DNA from: JBFHER01 sp041584055
GTDB lineage: Bacteria; Bacteroidota; Bacteroidia; Bacteroidales; UBA5342
Direction of reading: 5' to 3'
DNA: 6,403 bases
Assembly: GCA_041584055.1 (NCBI GenBank)
Contig: JBFHER010000228.1
Span: 1 to 6,403, forward strand
This document shows, piece after piece, positions 6,224-6,403 of the stretch. The translations under genes and the position numbers were made by a program. The notes below the pieces were generated by a model. That model ran no database searches. It saw only the letters and a program-made list of their open reading frames with translations, and had not been told where the DNA came from. Numbering within the stretch: the stretch's first letter is position 1; the number at the start of each line of letters is the position of its first letter.

Positions 6224-6403
6224 TTACCAATCTTTTTCCACCTTTCGTGATCTTGCCTGTTTTGCTTTTTGCAACTGAACTTTTTCTTTTATTTCTTTTT
6301 CATCCTGTTCAAGTGATTTCAACAACTGCTCTGCCATTTGTTTGGATACTTCTTTTTCCTGCTGCTGCTGATTTTGCTGATCCTGTTGCTCTTGCTCTTG
6401 CTC
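6224..6403 (-). CDS. batC: BatC, C-terminal tail (runs off window)
   Basis: Only the last 59 residues and the TAA stop (6226-6224) are visible; the gene starts beyond the right edge. The visible part opens with a low-complexity EQ-rich run (EQEQEQQDQQNQQQQEKE). A charged helix follows (SKQMAEQLLKSLEQDEKEIK), then a Lys/Gln-rich stretch and the ending RKVEKDW. Bacteroidota BatC proteins have a signal peptide, TPRs, a long low-complexity linker and a conserved C-terminal segment with an LLxALxxxE helix and a terminal KDW, which matches what is seen. The position directly upstream of batD agrees. The TPR part that would confirm it is outside the window. BatC is expected to be a periplasmic scaffold of the Bat system. 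An alternative is a BatB-BatC fusion, which exists in some genomes and would end the same way. Confidence 0.8.
   Translation of the reverse strand, partial: EQEQEQQDQQNQQQQEKEVSKQMAEQLLKSLEQDEKEIKEKVQLQKAKQARSRKVEKDW
6386..6403 (-). repeat. In-frame hexamer repeat in batC linker
   Basis: TTGCTC is repeated three times without error up to the window edge (GAGCAA on the coding strand, encoding Glu-Gln), and may continue beyond. A further perfect (CTG)4 at 6359-6370 encodes four glutamines. Both periods are multiples of three, so copy-number changes would lengthen or shorten the linker without shifting the frame. Confidence 0.7.

Overview
This window looks like a chromosomal segment of a Bacteroidota bacterium, probably of the Cytophagales/Cytophagia type. 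Three things point there. The bat genes have the Bacteroidota form: a Q-rich BatC tail ending in EKDW, a BatD with one C-terminal membrane helix, and a BatE with TPRs and an SH3-like domain. The signal peptidase has the long insert typical of that phylum. Start codons lack Shine-Dalgarno sequences, while two gaps carry matches to the TAnnTTTG -7 promoter element. The taxon is inferred from protein style, not from a search.

All seven genes lie on the minus strand, so transcription runs from high to low coordinates: batC (C-terminal part, 6403-6224), batD (6167-4356), batE (4354-3608), lpxB (3542-2418), dapB (2310-1597), lepB (1569-217) and recX (N-terminal part, 109-1). batD and batE are one base apart and dapB and lepB are 27 bases apart, so both pairs look co-transcribed. 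The larger gaps are 56 bases (batC-batD, with a possible promoter), 65 bases (batE-lpxB, with a heptamer repeat and hairpin but no promoter seen), 107 bases (lpxB-dapB, with a good promoter candidate) and 107 bases (lepB-recX, with a second heptamer repeat). No stretch longer than 300 bases lacks a gene.

Functionally, most genes serve the cell envelope. BatC, BatD and BatE are parts of the membrane-associated Bat ('aerotolerance') system. LpxB makes the lipid A disaccharide. DapB supplies diaminopimelate for peptidoglycan and lysine. LepB removes signal peptides from exported proteins, which would include BatD and BatE. RecX, a modulator of RecA, is the exception.

I found no mobile element, CRISPR array, RNA gene or convincing new multi-gene system. 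The least explained items are the two intergenic 7-base-period repeats, one folding into a 10-bp hairpin, and a motif duplication inside LepB that brackets its long insert.
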